The notes below the pieces were generated by a model, which searched no databases, was not told where the DNA came from, and worked only from the letters and a program-made list of their open reading frames with translations. Positions 24,768 to 32,705 of a stretch of DNA of 50,370 nucleotides are shown here, one piece after another. The DNA comes from Oscillospiraceae bacterium (GTDB taxonomy: Bacteria; Bacillota; Clostridia; Oscillospirales; Acutalibacteraceae). The translations under genes and the position numbers were made by a program. Each line of letters begins with the position of its first letter. The first letter of the stretch is position 1. The stretch is from NCBI GenBank assembly GCA_022487055.1, contig JAKVJJ010000013.1, positions 1 to 50,370 on the forward strand, given 5' to 3'.

Positions 24768-26270
24768 ATGACGAAAGCACAGGAAAATGAGAACCTGCAG
24801 CGTGTCTGTGCGGCAGATGAGGCGGCGCGTTGCCTGCTTTGTTTGGATGCTCCCTGCACAGCGGCATGTCCGGCGCAGTGCAGTCCAGCCAGAATGCTGC
24901 AGTCCATTCGCTTTGAAAACACCGGCGGTGCGGCAAAATCCGTGCCGAACTGCGCAGCATGCAGCACTGCAGTTTGTGAACAGGCGTGTATTGCACCGCT
25001 GCGGAAAGTGCCTATCAAAAAACTGGCGGCGTGTGCTGCGGCATGGGCGGTACCGGCAGCGGAGCTCCCCTCTCTGGCGGTTACTTTTTGCGGGATTCCC
25101 TGCGAAAATCCATTCTTCTTGTCCTCCTCTGTGATTTCCAGCAATTATGAAATGTGTGCCAGAGCCTTGCGGGCAGGGTGGGGCGGTGTCGTGTTTAAGA
25201 CGATTGGCGTGTTTCAGCCGCAGGAAACCTCTCCGCGTTTTGATGCGGTTCGCAAAGAGGGAACACCATTTGTCGGTTTTCGTAATTTAGAGCAGATTTC
25301 AGACCATACATTGGCGGAAAACTTACAGTTTCTGCATGATCTGAAGCGGGACTTTCCCACCAAAGTCATTGTGGCTTCCATTATGGGACGCGACGAGGCG
25401 GAATGGACGTTTCTGGCACAAAAGGTCACAGAAGCGGGAGCCGATATGATTGAATGCAACTTCTCTTGTCCGCAGATGGCGGGGGAAGGGCTGGGCTCGG
25501 ATGTCGGTCAGAATCCGGAACTGGTGCGGTGCTACACAAAGGCAACTGTGCGTGGAACCCATTTGCCGGTGCTTGCGAAAATGACGCCGAACCTTGGGAG
25601 TATGGAAATTCCCGCAAAAGCGGCGGTTGAGGCAGGCGCTGCTGGCTTGGCGGCAATCAACACGGTCAAAAGTATCACCGGACTGAATTTAAACGACTGG
25701 TCGGGTACGCCGGACGTTGGGGGCAAAAGCGCGGTTTCCGGTTATTCCGGCAAAGCAATTAAGCCGATTGCACTGCGCTTTATTCATGATTTAGCAAAGT
25801 GTCTGGAACTGCAAGGGGTTCCGTTGAGCGGTATGGGTGGAATTGAAACGTGGCGTGATGCCGCCGAATTTCTGCTGTTGGGCTGCACAAATCTGCAGGT
25901 TACCACTGCCGTTATGCAGTATGGGTACCGCATTATTACGGACTTAAAAGAGGGGCTGGCGCGCTATATGGCAGAGAAGAAGATTGCGTCTGTTCAGGAA
26001 ATGGTTGGTCAGGCGCTGCCGAATCTAGTCCCTGCTGATGCCTTAGACCGCGGCACTTTTTCGTTGCCAGTGTTTCACAAACAGCGGTGCCTTGGCTGCG
26101 GGCGGTGCGTCATTGCCTGTCAGGACGCCGGTCATCAGGCGCTGCTGTGGGATAAGAAGACACGCAGACCGACTCTCGTGGGCGCCAAATGTGTAGGCTG
26201 CCATTTGTGTTTGCAGCTTTGCCCTGCGGGAGCGGTGACTGCTGGAAAGCGAGTGCATAAACCAAACTGA
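24768..26270 (+). CDS. Dihydropyrimidine dehydrogenase, PreA-type with a PreT-like N-terminal Fe-S domain
   Basis: 500 residues. Residues 1-100 resemble the N-terminal cluster domain of PreT ('EAARCLLCLDAPCTAACPA'), with C22, C25, C30, C34, C65, C70 and C74 available for two [4Fe-4S] clusters. From about 105 the chain is PreA: FMN barrel ('VISSNYEMCARALRAGWGG', 'ECNFSCPQM', 'INTVKSITGLNLN', 'SGMGGIETWRDAAEFLLLG') and two C-terminal [4Fe-4S] motifs ('CLGCGRCVIAC' and 'CVGCHLCLQLC'). It reduces uracil to dihydrouracil. The FAD and NAD(P)H domains of PreT are missing and no separate preT gene is present, so the electron donor may be ferredoxin or an unlinked protein. Confidence 0.92.
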   Translation: MTKAQENENLQRVCAADEAARCLLCLDAPCTAACPAQCSPARMLQSIRFENTGGAAKSVPNCAACSTAVCEQACIAPLRKVPIKKLAACAAAWAVPAAELPSLAVTFCGIPCENPFFLSSSVISSNYEMCARALRAGWGGVVFKTIGVFQPQETSPRFDAVRKEGTPFVGFRNLEQISDHTLAENLQFLHDLKRDFPTKVIVASIMGRDEAEWTFLAQKVTEAGADMIECNFSCPQMAGEGLGSDVGQNPELVRCYTKATVRGTHLPVLAKMTPNLGSMEIPAKAAVEAGAAGLAAINTVKSITGLNLNDWSGTPDVGGKSAVSGYSGKAIKPIALRFIHDLAKCLELQGVPLSGMGGIETWRDAAEFLLLGCTNLQVTTAVMQYGYRIITDLKEGLARYMAEKKIASVQEMVGQALPNLVPADALDRGTFSLPVFHKQRCLGCGRCVIACQDAGHQALLWDKKTRRPTLVGAKCVGCHLCLQLCPAGAVTAGKRVHKPN

Positions 26271-26283
26271 AAGCGTGTGTGCA

Positions 26284-27444
26284 ATGGCGGTCACATTGGA
26301 AAAACTCTATCTTTCAGGAAAACAAACCTATCAAATGGATTTGCTTGCGGGAAAAGCCGGTCTGCATCATTATGTCCGCTGGGTACATATTATCGAAAAT
26401 CTGCAGGCCCCGTCTTTTCTGCATGGAGGTGAACTGGTTTTCACAACAGGCATCGGTCAGCGGGACAGCCGGGACTGGCTGCTGCATTTTGCCGAAAAAA
26501 TTTATGAAAGTGGCGGAGCCGGGTTGGTAGTGAACATTGGCCCCTATATTGATACGGTTTCCTCCAAAGTTATCATCTTTTGTGAACAGCACGGGTTGCC
26601 TCTTTTTCAGGTTCCGTGGAAAGTCCACATCATTGATATTACCTATGATTTTTGCCATCACATTGTGGAAAACGAAGAGAATGAAACGAGTTTGGCCAAT
26701 GCACTGCGGGACTTGATTTTTTCAACGAAAGCATTGGCTGTGCTGCGGCCAATGCTTGAACGGCATGGCTTTTTTGATACAGGAACTTATTGTACAGCCG
26801 CATTTCATCTTGAATGCAGTGCGGGACTTGGTGAAGAACAGCGTGGAATGCTGCTTTTTCGGGCACACCGGTTGCTGGGGCACCTGGGCTGCCAATACAG
26901 TCTGTTTTATCAGGACGGAAGGCTGATTGCGGTTACGAACGGTTTGCAGCCGGATCAGGTGCAACTGTTTGCAGAAAACTTTGCCAGTGACTGCGCTGCC
27001 CGAAACCCGGCTGTGACTGTTTTTGCGGGGATTGGTTCACAGGCGGACAACTGCGAAAATCTGCCAGTGGTTTATCGTGAAGCTCTTTCGGCATTGAAAA
27101 TGGCATTGTGCAGGCATCAGAAGTGCCTGCATTATCGGAATCTGGGAGTCTACAAACTGCTGCTTGCAGTGAAAGACCCCTCAGTCCTTCGGCAGATGTA
27201 TGAGGAAGTGCTGGGGCCGCTGGAAAGGTTCGACGAAAAACATCACACAGATTATTTGCAGACGCTGCAGGAGTATATTGAACACAATTCTAGTATTCAG
27301 GAATTGGCTCAGCTCAGTGGACTGCACCGCAACACAGTGAATTACCGGATTCAGCGTATCAAAAATTTATTAAACTGCAGTCTTACGGAAGAAGATAAGC
27401 TTAAATTTTTGCTGGCTTTTTACATCCGCAATCTGCTTAGTTAA
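26284..27444 (+). CDS. PucR-family transcriptional regulator
   Basis: 386 residues: an N-terminal PucR sensory domain (to about 125, with 'GGELVFTTGIG' and 'GLVVNIG'), a divergent GGDEF-like middle region, and a C-terminal PucR helix-turn-helix (about 325-386, 'LAQLSGLHRNTVNYRIQRIKNLL' read in parts). Family members activate purine, allantoin or amino-acid catabolic operons. Embedded in the pathway genes, it is the likely local regulator, acting at the divergent promoters at 18747-19178. ATG 26284 was preferred over a GTG nine bases earlier; neither has a strong ribosome binding site. Confidence 0.9.
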   Translation: MAVTLEKLYLSGKQTYQMDLLAGKAGLHHYVRWVHIIENLQAPSFLHGGELVFTTGIGQRDSRDWLLHFAEKIYESGGAGLVVNIGPYIDTVSSKVIIFCEQHGLPLFQVPWKVHIIDITYDFCHHIVENEENETSLANALRDLIFSTKALAVLRPMLERHGFFDTGTYCTAAFHLECSAGLGEEQRGMLLFRAHRLLGHLGCQYSLFYQDGRLIAVTNGLQPDQVQLFAENFASDCAARNPAVTVFAGIGSQADNCENLPVVYREALSALKMALCRHQKCLHYRNLGVYKLLLAVKDPSVLRQMYEEVLGPLERFDEKHHTDYLQTLQEYIEHNSSIQELAQLSGLHRNTVNYRIQRIKNLLNCSLTEEDKLKFLLAFYIRNLLS

Positions 27445-27491
27445 GCAATACCCCGCAATAAAAAATTGACCGATTTTGGAGGTACATGATT

Positions 27492-28814
27492 ATGACAGGT
27501 CAGGAAATCAAAGAACTTTCGCTTCAGTATAATCTCCATTCTTGGAGCAAACAAAAGAGCATTGACCCAATCCCGGTAATCGGTGGGAAGGGAATTTACT
27601 ACTTTGACACGGACGGCAACCGCTACAGTGATATGTCCAGTCAGCTGGTCAACCTGAATGTGGGTCATGGCTGCCAGCCGATTATAGATGCCATTCGGGA
27701 GCAGGCGGAAAAATACTGCTTCATTTCACCGGCAATGGCAAGTGAACCGCGTGCAAGGCTTGCAAAAATGGTAATTGACCGTATGCCGGAGAATATGGCA
27801 AAGGTTTTCTTTACCAACGGTGGTGCGGATGCCAATGAAAATGCGATTAAAATTGCGCGGCTTTACACCGGACGTAAAAAAATCTTTTCCCGTTACCGCA
27901 GTTATCATGGCTCGACCTTTGGTGCGGGCAACTTGACCGGTGAACCGCGACGCTATCCGCTGGAACCCGGTATCCCGGGATTCGTGAAGTTTTTTGACCC
28001 CTATCTTTACCGTGAAAAAATCCATTTTGCCAGCGAAGAAGAGGCTTCTGATTATTATGTTTCTAAACTGCGGGAGCAGATTATCTATGAGGGAGCAGAC
28101 AGCGTTGCCGCAATTGTGATGGAAACGATCACCGGTTCCAACGGCGTTATCATCCCGCCCAAGGGTTATCTTACAGGTGTCCGCAAAGTGTGCGACGAGT
28201 TTGGCATCATGATGATTTGTGATGAAGTGATGGCTGGATGGTGTCGCACCGGCAAAATGTTTGCTTTTGAAAACTTTGGTGTGAAGCCAGACATCGTGTC
28301 CTTTGCCAAGGGCATTACTTCCGGCTATGTGCAGTTGGGCGGTGTCGCGGTCAGCAAAGAGATTGCGGCTTATTTTGACGATCATGTGCTGCAGTGCGGA
28401 CTGACCTACAGCGGGCACCCGCTTGCCTGTGCGGCAGGAATTGCCTGCCTGAATTATTATGACAGCGAACATATTCTGGATAAAGTCGCTGTTACGGGGA
28501 AACTGCTCGGCGAAATTTTGGAAGCTCTCAAAACGAATCACAAATGCGTTGGAGACGTGCGGTATATTGGCCTTTTCTCAGCAATCGAATTGGTCAAAGA
28601 CAAACAGACAAGAGAGCCTCTGGTGCCGTTTGGTCAGGACCCAACCGGTGTCATGAAAGCTATTATTAAGAAACTGGCGGCACGAAAGTTTATGACATAT
28701 TCCCATGAAAACATGATTATGGTTGCGCCGCCGCTGATTATTACACCGGAACAGCTAAAAGAAGAAATGGCGAAAATGGATGAGGTGCTGGCGGAAGTCG
28801 ATGCAGAGCTTTAA
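27492..28814 (+). CDS. Class III omega-aminotransferase (likely beta-alanine aminotransferase)
   Basis: 440 residues, fold type I PLP enzyme. The cofactor lysine is K273 in 'SFAKGITSGY', and D244 in 'MICDEV' contacts the pyridine nitrogen. 'FTNGGADANENAIKIAR' and 'SYHGSTFGAGNLTG' are standard class III landmarks. After uracil has been degraded to beta-alanine, such an enzyme moves the amino group to pyruvate or 2-oxoglutarate and gives malonate semialdehyde. The second of two in-frame ATGs was chosen because it lies 9 bases after GGAGG. The amino acceptor is not predictable. Confidence 0.88.
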   Translation: MTGQEIKELSLQYNLHSWSKQKSIDPIPVIGGKGIYYFDTDGNRYSDMSSQLVNLNVGHGCQPIIDAIREQAEKYCFISPAMASEPRARLAKMVIDRMPENMAKVFFTNGGADANENAIKIARLYTGRKKIFSRYRSYHGSTFGAGNLTGEPRRYPLEPGIPGFVKFFDPYLYREKIHFASEEEASDYYVSKLREQIIYEGADSVAAIVMETITGSNGVIIPPKGYLTGVRKVCDEFGIMMICDEVMAGWCRTGKMFAFENFGVKPDIVSFAKGITSGYVQLGGVAVSKEIAAYFDDHVLQCGLTYSGHPLACAAGIACLNYYDSEHILDKVAVTGKLLGEILEALKTNHKCVGDVRYIGLFSAIELVKDKQTREPLVPFGQDPTGVMKAIIKKLAARKFMTYSHENMIMVAPPLIITPEQLKEEMAKMDEVLAEVDAEL

Positions 28815-28829
28815 CAGGAGGAAAACACC

Positions 28830-29939
28830 TTGAGTACACAGTATTTTATGCCGACACAAGTGTTTGCAGGTAAAAATTGTCTGATTGAGAACGCCGCTGA
28901 ATTTGCAAAGCTGGGCAGTAAAGCGCTGATTGTGACCGGTGCCCACTCTGCCAAAGCCTGCGGTGCGCTGGAGGATGTGACAGCGGCCCTCAGCAGAATT
29001 GGCTGTACCTATACGATTTATAATCAAGTTCCCCAGAATCCAACGATTTCCTGTGTGTTCAGCGGCGTGGAAAAAGCAAGAGAAATTTCTGCCGATTATA
29101 TTATCGCCATAGGGGGAGGCTCTCCCATGGATGCCGGGAAAGCGATTGCATTGCTGGCAAAAAATCCGCAGTTGACGGCCGAAACTCTTTTTAGCGGTTC
29201 TTACCCGGGGGGTGCGCTTCCAATCGCGGCTGTTCCTACAACTGCCGGAACTGGGTCTGAAGTTACCAAAGCTTCTATTTTAACGAACGATGCTGCTCAA
29301 ACAAAAAGCAGCATAGCGAATCCGCTGATTTTTCCGCAGATTGCTTTTCTGGATGGCCGGTATACAGAGAAGTTGCCGCTGGTAACGACCGTCAATACAG
29401 CAATCGATGCTCTTACGCACGCGGCAGAAGGTATGCTCTCCTGCAAGGCGGGAATGATGACAGATTGTTTGGCAAAAGAAGCGTTAGGGCGGATTGCCGC
29501 GTGTTTTCCAGCAATGCAGTCCGGCGATATTTCCCCAATGCAACGAAGCAGTTTGCTGGCAGCCTCCACACTTGCAGGCATCGTGATTGCAAATACTGGC
29601 ACCACAGCGGTGCATGCTATGGGATATTCTCTTACTTATTTTAAACATATTGCTCATGGTCGGGCAAACGGGCTCATTTTTCCTGCATTTCTAAAATTCA
29701 TGTATACCAAAGTGCCAAACCGCGTGCAGGATATCTTAGTGGATTTGGGCTGTGAAACAGTGGAACAGCTCACGGATATTTTTACGGAGCTGCTTGGCAG
29801 GCCGGAACCTTTGACCTTACCGGAAGCCGAGCAATTTGCGTCCATTGCTATCCAATCCGGCAATATTAAAAACTGCCTTATAAAACCATCGCAGGCAGAT
29901 TTACTGAATATTTATAAGGCCAGTTTTTCACTCGAGTAG
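28830..29939 (+). CDS. Iron-containing alcohol dehydrogenase (likely malonate semialdehyde reductase)
   Basis: 369 residues of the group III Fe-ADH family. 'AIGGGSPMDAGKAIA' binds the nucleotide, and 'AVPTTAGTGSEVT' follows. The metal site is formed by the D and H of 'AIDALTHAAEG' and the histidines of 'HAMGYSLTYFKHIAHG'. It starts at TTG 28830 with AGGAGG 8 bases upstream, 15 bases after the aminotransferase gene. In this context it probably reduces malonate semialdehyde to 3-hydroxypropionate with NAD(P)H, so that the pathway ends in an excreted product and regenerates cofactor. The substrate is inferred. Confidence 0.86.
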   Translation: MSTQYFMPTQVFAGKNCLIENAAEFAKLGSKALIVTGAHSAKACGALEDVTAALSRIGCTYTIYNQVPQNPTISCVFSGVEKAREISADYIIAIGGGSPMDAGKAIALLAKNPQLTAETLFSGSYPGGALPIAAVPTTAGTGSEVTKASILTNDAAQTKSSIANPLIFPQIAFLDGRYTEKLPLVTTVNTAIDALTHAAEGMLSCKAGMMTDCLAKEALGRIAACFPAMQSGDISPMQRSSLLAASTLAGIVIANTGTTAVHAMGYSLTYFKHIAHGRANGLIFPAFLKFMYTKVPNRVQDILVDLGCETVEQLTDIFTELLGRPEPLTLPEAEQFASIAIQSGNIKNCLIKPSQADLLNIYKASFSLE

Positions 29940-29966
29940 CTGTCATAGGGATAGAGGTGTGTTGAT

Positions 29967-30368
29967 ATGACTATAAAGCGCTATGAAAATGCTGAATTTG
30001 TCAAGCTTGAAGATTTTATTCCGGTAAATCGGTTTCGTACGGTTTTGCCAGAAATGTTGTCAATTCCATGCGGGATTGGTGAGATACCAGTTGAGGTGGA
30101 TGTAATGCAGGCTTTTGCTGTGCAGTTGCCGCAGGAAATATCTGCGGATGGAATTACGATTTACGGATTCGTAAGGCCAAATGATGCTTTAAAACAGCGT
30201 TTTGGTACTGCGCTGACCGAAAATCACAAAACCTGTCGAATTACGATTTCGGATTGGGAAAATCGATTTTTGTTCTTGTGTGAAACGGGTGTGCAGGAGA
30301 TTCCTGCGTTTGTAAATTCAACGGAAGTGCAAAATTTGCTTACAAATTGTTTGCATGCTCACTATTAA
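29967..30368 (+). CDS. Uncharacterised protein at the end of the pyrimidine operon
   Basis: 133 residues, soluble, no signal peptide, membrane segment or motif I recognise. It lies 27 bases after the alcohol dehydrogenase with a GAGGTG site and is closed by a strong terminator, so it is the last gene of the operon. It contains scattered cysteines (C57, C96, C112, C126 approximately) but no cluster motif. Possible roles include an accessory or allosteric protein for the pathway; nothing in the sequence decides this. Confidence 0.75.
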   Translation: MTIKRYENAEFVKLEDFIPVNRFRTVLPEMLSIPCGIGEIPVEVDVMQAFAVQLPQEISADGITIYGFVRPNDALKQRFGTALTENHKTCRITISDWENRFLFLCETGVQEIPAFVNSTEVQNLLTNCLHAHY

Positions 30369-30400
30369 CCGGTGTTCTCAAGCCGATTATCCTAATCCAA

Positions 30401-30441
30401 AAGTCACGATTTAAAGAAGTTTTAAATCGTGACTTCTTTTA
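30401..30441 (+). terminator. Terminator of the pyrimidine operon
   Basis: A stem of about 14 bp (30401-30415 with 30422-30435) around a short loop, followed by CTTTTATTTT. Confidence 0.88.
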
Positions 30442-30584
30442 TTTTCAGCAGGAATCTATAAAATCAGGCCATTCGTGCGGGAGCCCATGCGTAAATTGGA
30501 GCTGTGAGCAGTACTGAAAAGCAGGTTTCACACATATACTGTAAAAATTCCATCTGACAATCCATTTAATTTTGAGGCAGCAAA

Positions 30585-30749
30585 ATGGGAAACGGCAGCG
30601 CAGAAAACAGCTTGCACATTCGTCTGACTGAGGAGCAACAGACAGCATTCCATAAGGTGCTGAAAATCGCGGTTTATAAAGAATTACATAGACAAAAGAA
30701 AATTACAGATATACAACTAAACGAACTGATTCAGTGGCAGGAAAAATAG
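30585..30749 (+). CDS. Small protein (54 aa) upstream of the recombinase, SHOCT-like C-terminus
   Basis: Reads MGNGSAENSLHIRLTEEQ at the start and ends in a helical 'YKELHRQKKITDIQLNELI' segment similar in style to SHOCT-type short C-terminal domains. Such small proteins often sit beside large serine recombinases in Firmicutes elements. A weak GAGG lies 8 bases upstream, and an in-frame stop just before the ATG fixes the start. It is a candidate accessory or directionality factor because of its position, but that is inference. Confidence 0.5.
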   Translation: MGNGSAENSLHIRLTEEQQTAFHKVLKIAVYKELHRQKKITDIQLNELIQWQEK

Positions 30750-30761
30750 CTCTATTTGTGC

Positions 30762-30800
30762 AAATAAGCTGATACATTAGGGTATCAGCTTATTTTTATT
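30762..30800 (+). terminator. Terminator immediately upstream of the recombinase gene
   Basis: A perfect 14-bp stem (30762-30775 with 30782-30795) with a 6-nt loop, running into a TTTTTATT tract. Only 22 bases separate it from the recombinase GTG. It shields the recombinase from read-through. Confidence 0.85.
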
Positions 30801-30821
30801 GAAGGAAGGGAAGCTTTCTGT

Positions 30822-32453
30822 GTGGACAAAAAGCTGCGTGTTGCCGCTTACTGCCGCGTTTCCACTGAGAAGGATGACCAGGTGAATTCCCTGCAGAATC
30901 AGCAGCAGTATTTTACAGAATTTATCAGCAGCCATGAAAACTGGATACTCTGCCGCGTGTACTTTGACGAGGGCATCAGCGGGACTTCTGTGAAAAAGCG
31001 CAATGGGTTTCATCAGATGATGGACGACGCGGCAAGCGGAAAGTTCAGCCTGATACTGACTAAGGAAGTCAGTCGTTTTGCACGCAACACTGTGGATACG
31101 CTTTCTTATACACGCAAATTAAAGCAGCAGGGTGTTGGCGTGGTTTTTACCATTGACAACATTGATACGCGTGACAATGACGGCGAACTGCGGCTGTCCA
31201 TTATGGCGACTCTGGCACAGGAGGAAAGCCGGAAAATTTCCGAACGGGTAAAGTGGGGACAGAAACGCCGAATGGAACAAGGCGTGGTCTTCGGACGTGA
31301 TTTGCTGGGTTATACAGTGAAAGGCGGCTGTCTGACTGTCAATCAGGAAGAAGCTGAAACTGTTCGGTTGATTTTTCATAAGTATGTCAACGAAGGCAAA
31401 GGAACGCATGTCATTGCACGAGAGCTGCGGGAAGCGGGCATCTCACCCAAATGCTCACAGGAATGGTCAAACACTGTAATTTTGCGGGTGCTGCGCAATG
31501 AAAAATATGTAGGAGATTTGTGCCAGAAAAAGACGTTTACACCGGACTATTTGTCTCATATAAAGAAGTATAACAGAGGGAATGAAGAAATGGTTTATTT
31601 AAAAGACCACCACGAACCTATTATTGACCGGGACACATGGAACCGAACGCAAGCAGAACTTCAGCGTCGCTCTCCATCGGCAGAGCAGAGGTCAAAGTAT
31701 TCCAACCGTTACTGGTGTTCTGGAAAGATTTTCTGCGGCGAATGTGGCCGGCACTTTGTCAGCTGTACCAAAAAGCTGAAAAGTGGGGGAGTTTACAAAG
31801 CTTGGCGCTGCTATGCTGCCGCAAACCATGGTCAGAAAAAAAACGACGCTTTGGGTGATGAAATCGGATGCAGCAGCGAGTCTATCAATGATAAAGTGCT
31901 GCGCTTTTGTGTTGCGTTTGCATTAAACCAGCTCCAGGTGAACGAAGAAATATTGAAGCAAGAAATCCTGACAGAACTGGCGCTGGTGACACAGACAAAG
32001 AAAAATGAAAGCCCTGCTACTTTCTATAAAAAAATAGAGAAGATGGAGAGCAAGAAACGCCATGCGATTGATTTGGTACTGGATGGAACGATTACCAAGG
32101 AAGAATTAAAGCAGCAGAAAGCAATGTACGATGAGAAAATATCGGACTTGCAAGCAAAGATTAATGCACGGAAAGACCAAAACACAGCACAGCAGGAACA
32201 AGCGGCGGGAATGCAGGGCTATGCAGAGACGTTGGACAATATTGCAAAGTTGAATGCCGACAATGAAGCGATGTACCGCAACTTGGTGGATAAAATTGTT
32301 GTTTATAACGGCCATTATGTGGTCGTTTGGTTTTACTGTATCCCGTTTGGCATGCGACTGCATTATCAGGTCAGCGGCCGTATGGCGAATTATCAGGTGA
32401 CGGTTGATGAGGTGATTGTTGAAAAGGAAAAGTCTCAGGAAAACAGCGATTGA
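30822..32453 (+). CDS. Large serine recombinase of the cotJC element
   Basis: 543 residues. A resolvase/invertase catalytic domain at about 5-150 has the nucleophile S14 in 'AAYCRVSTE', then 'DEGISGTS', 'LTKEVSRFARNT' and 'EESRKISERVKWG'. A recombinase DNA-binding domain follows ('LLGYTV.GG' through 'ILRNEKYVGD'-like 'VLRNEKYVGD'). A zinc ribbon comes next ('FCGECGRHFVSC ... WRC'), and a coiled-coil insertion lies at roughly 385-450. This is the domain order of SpoIVCA/phiC31-type integrases. It starts at GTG with GAAGGAAGGG upstream, lies 210 bp from attR and is the only recombinase seen, so it is the natural agent for excising the element from cotJC. Confidence 0.95.
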   Translation: MDKKLRVAAYCRVSTEKDDQVNSLQNQQQYFTEFISSHENWILCRVYFDEGISGTSVKKRNGFHQMMDDAASGKFSLILTKEVSRFARNTVDTLSYTRKLKQQGVGVVFTIDNIDTRDNDGELRLSIMATLAQEESRKISERVKWGQKRRMEQGVVFGRDLLGYTVKGGCLTVNQEEAETVRLIFHKYVNEGKGTHVIARELREAGISPKCSQEWSNTVILRVLRNEKYVGDLCQKKTFTPDYLSHIKKYNRGNEEMVYLKDHHEPIIDRDTWNRTQAELQRRSPSAEQRSKYSNRYWCSGKIFCGECGRHFVSCTKKLKSGGVYKAWRCYAAANHGQKKNDALGDEIGCSSESINDKVLRFCVAFALNQLQVNEEILKQEILTELALVTQTKKNESPATFYKKIEKMESKKRHAIDLVLDGTITKEELKQQKAMYDEKISDLQAKINARKDQNTAQQEQAAGMQGYAETLDNIAKLNADNEAMYRNLVDKIVVYNGHYVVVWFYCIPFGMRLHYQVSGRMANYQVTVDEVIVEKEKSQENSD

Positions 32454-32663
32454 ATATAATGAAATAAATGAAGTTCTTTGCCGTTCGATGTGTTCCGAAT
32501 AGCAATCCATAGTTTCAAGCAAGACCTTGGAAGCCTCTCTTGCAGGCTCCCAAACCTGCGGGCGCTTTTTAGGAGGAAGGTCTTGGCGGGCGTTGCCCCA
32601 CATTCCCAGTCATTTTCTAAGAAAGTGATTTTGGAGTTGCTCACAGCTTTCAGCAGAAGATAC
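32454..32663 (+). other. Right-end flank of the element
   Basis: 210 bp between the recombinase stop and attR. It contains an inverted repeat TCATTTTCT/GAAAGTGA (32610-32628, one mismatch) and a longer AAGACCTT/AAGGTCTT pair (about 32520-32585). No gene is recognised. These repeats could be accessory binding sites or a weak terminator. Confidence 0.35.
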
Positions 32664-32705
32664 GCAATAACGATACAGATACAGGCACAGAGGAATTAGC
32701 ACACC
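32664..32705. other. attR: right recombination site of the cotJC element
   Basis: The element arm (32664-32683, GCAATAACGATACAGATACA) meets cotJC sequence (from 32686) at GG (32684-32685). The arm mirrors the left element arm at 11247-11266 (17 of 20 bases), and the similarity continues weakly for about seven more bases outward in the joined circle. The shared GG falls in the glycine codon of 'LTDIG|TEELAH'. Confidence 0.85.

Larger units (their letters stand above)
11245..32683 (+). mobile_element. Skin-like excisable element interrupting cotJC (21,439 bp)
   Basis: The segment between the two cotJC halves. It has a large serine recombinase as last gene, att sites with a shared GG core, and inverted arms that face each other in the circular form. 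Removing it restores a 200-codon cotJC in frame. The cargo is a sugar ABC transporter with ROK regulator and a uracil-catabolism module; there are no capsid, portal, relaxase or type IV secretion genes. By architecture it belongs with the intervening sequences that interrupt sporulation genes (the sigK skin elements are the classical case). Timing of excision and the directionality factor are not shown by the sequence. Its base composition is not obviously unlike its surroundings, apart from AT-rich gaps. Confidence 0.88.

Noticed and set aside
32106-32644. Open frames on the minus strand across the recombinase 3' end and the attR flank
   Set aside because: They mirror the recombinase codons for most of their length, have no ribosome binding site and match no family. 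I treat them as shadows.
11236-32681. ACAGATA, a 7-bp identity present at both ends, as the crossover core
   Set aside because: It also restores the frame, but gives LTDT instead of the family residue I, and it is not at the centre of the inverted arms. The GG eight to nine bases to the right satisfies both tests.
11245-32683. Interpretation of the element as a prophage or conjugative element
   Set aside because: No capsid, tail, portal, terminase, relaxase, coupling protein or type IV secretion gene is visible. Only the recombinase and a small companion are of mobile type.
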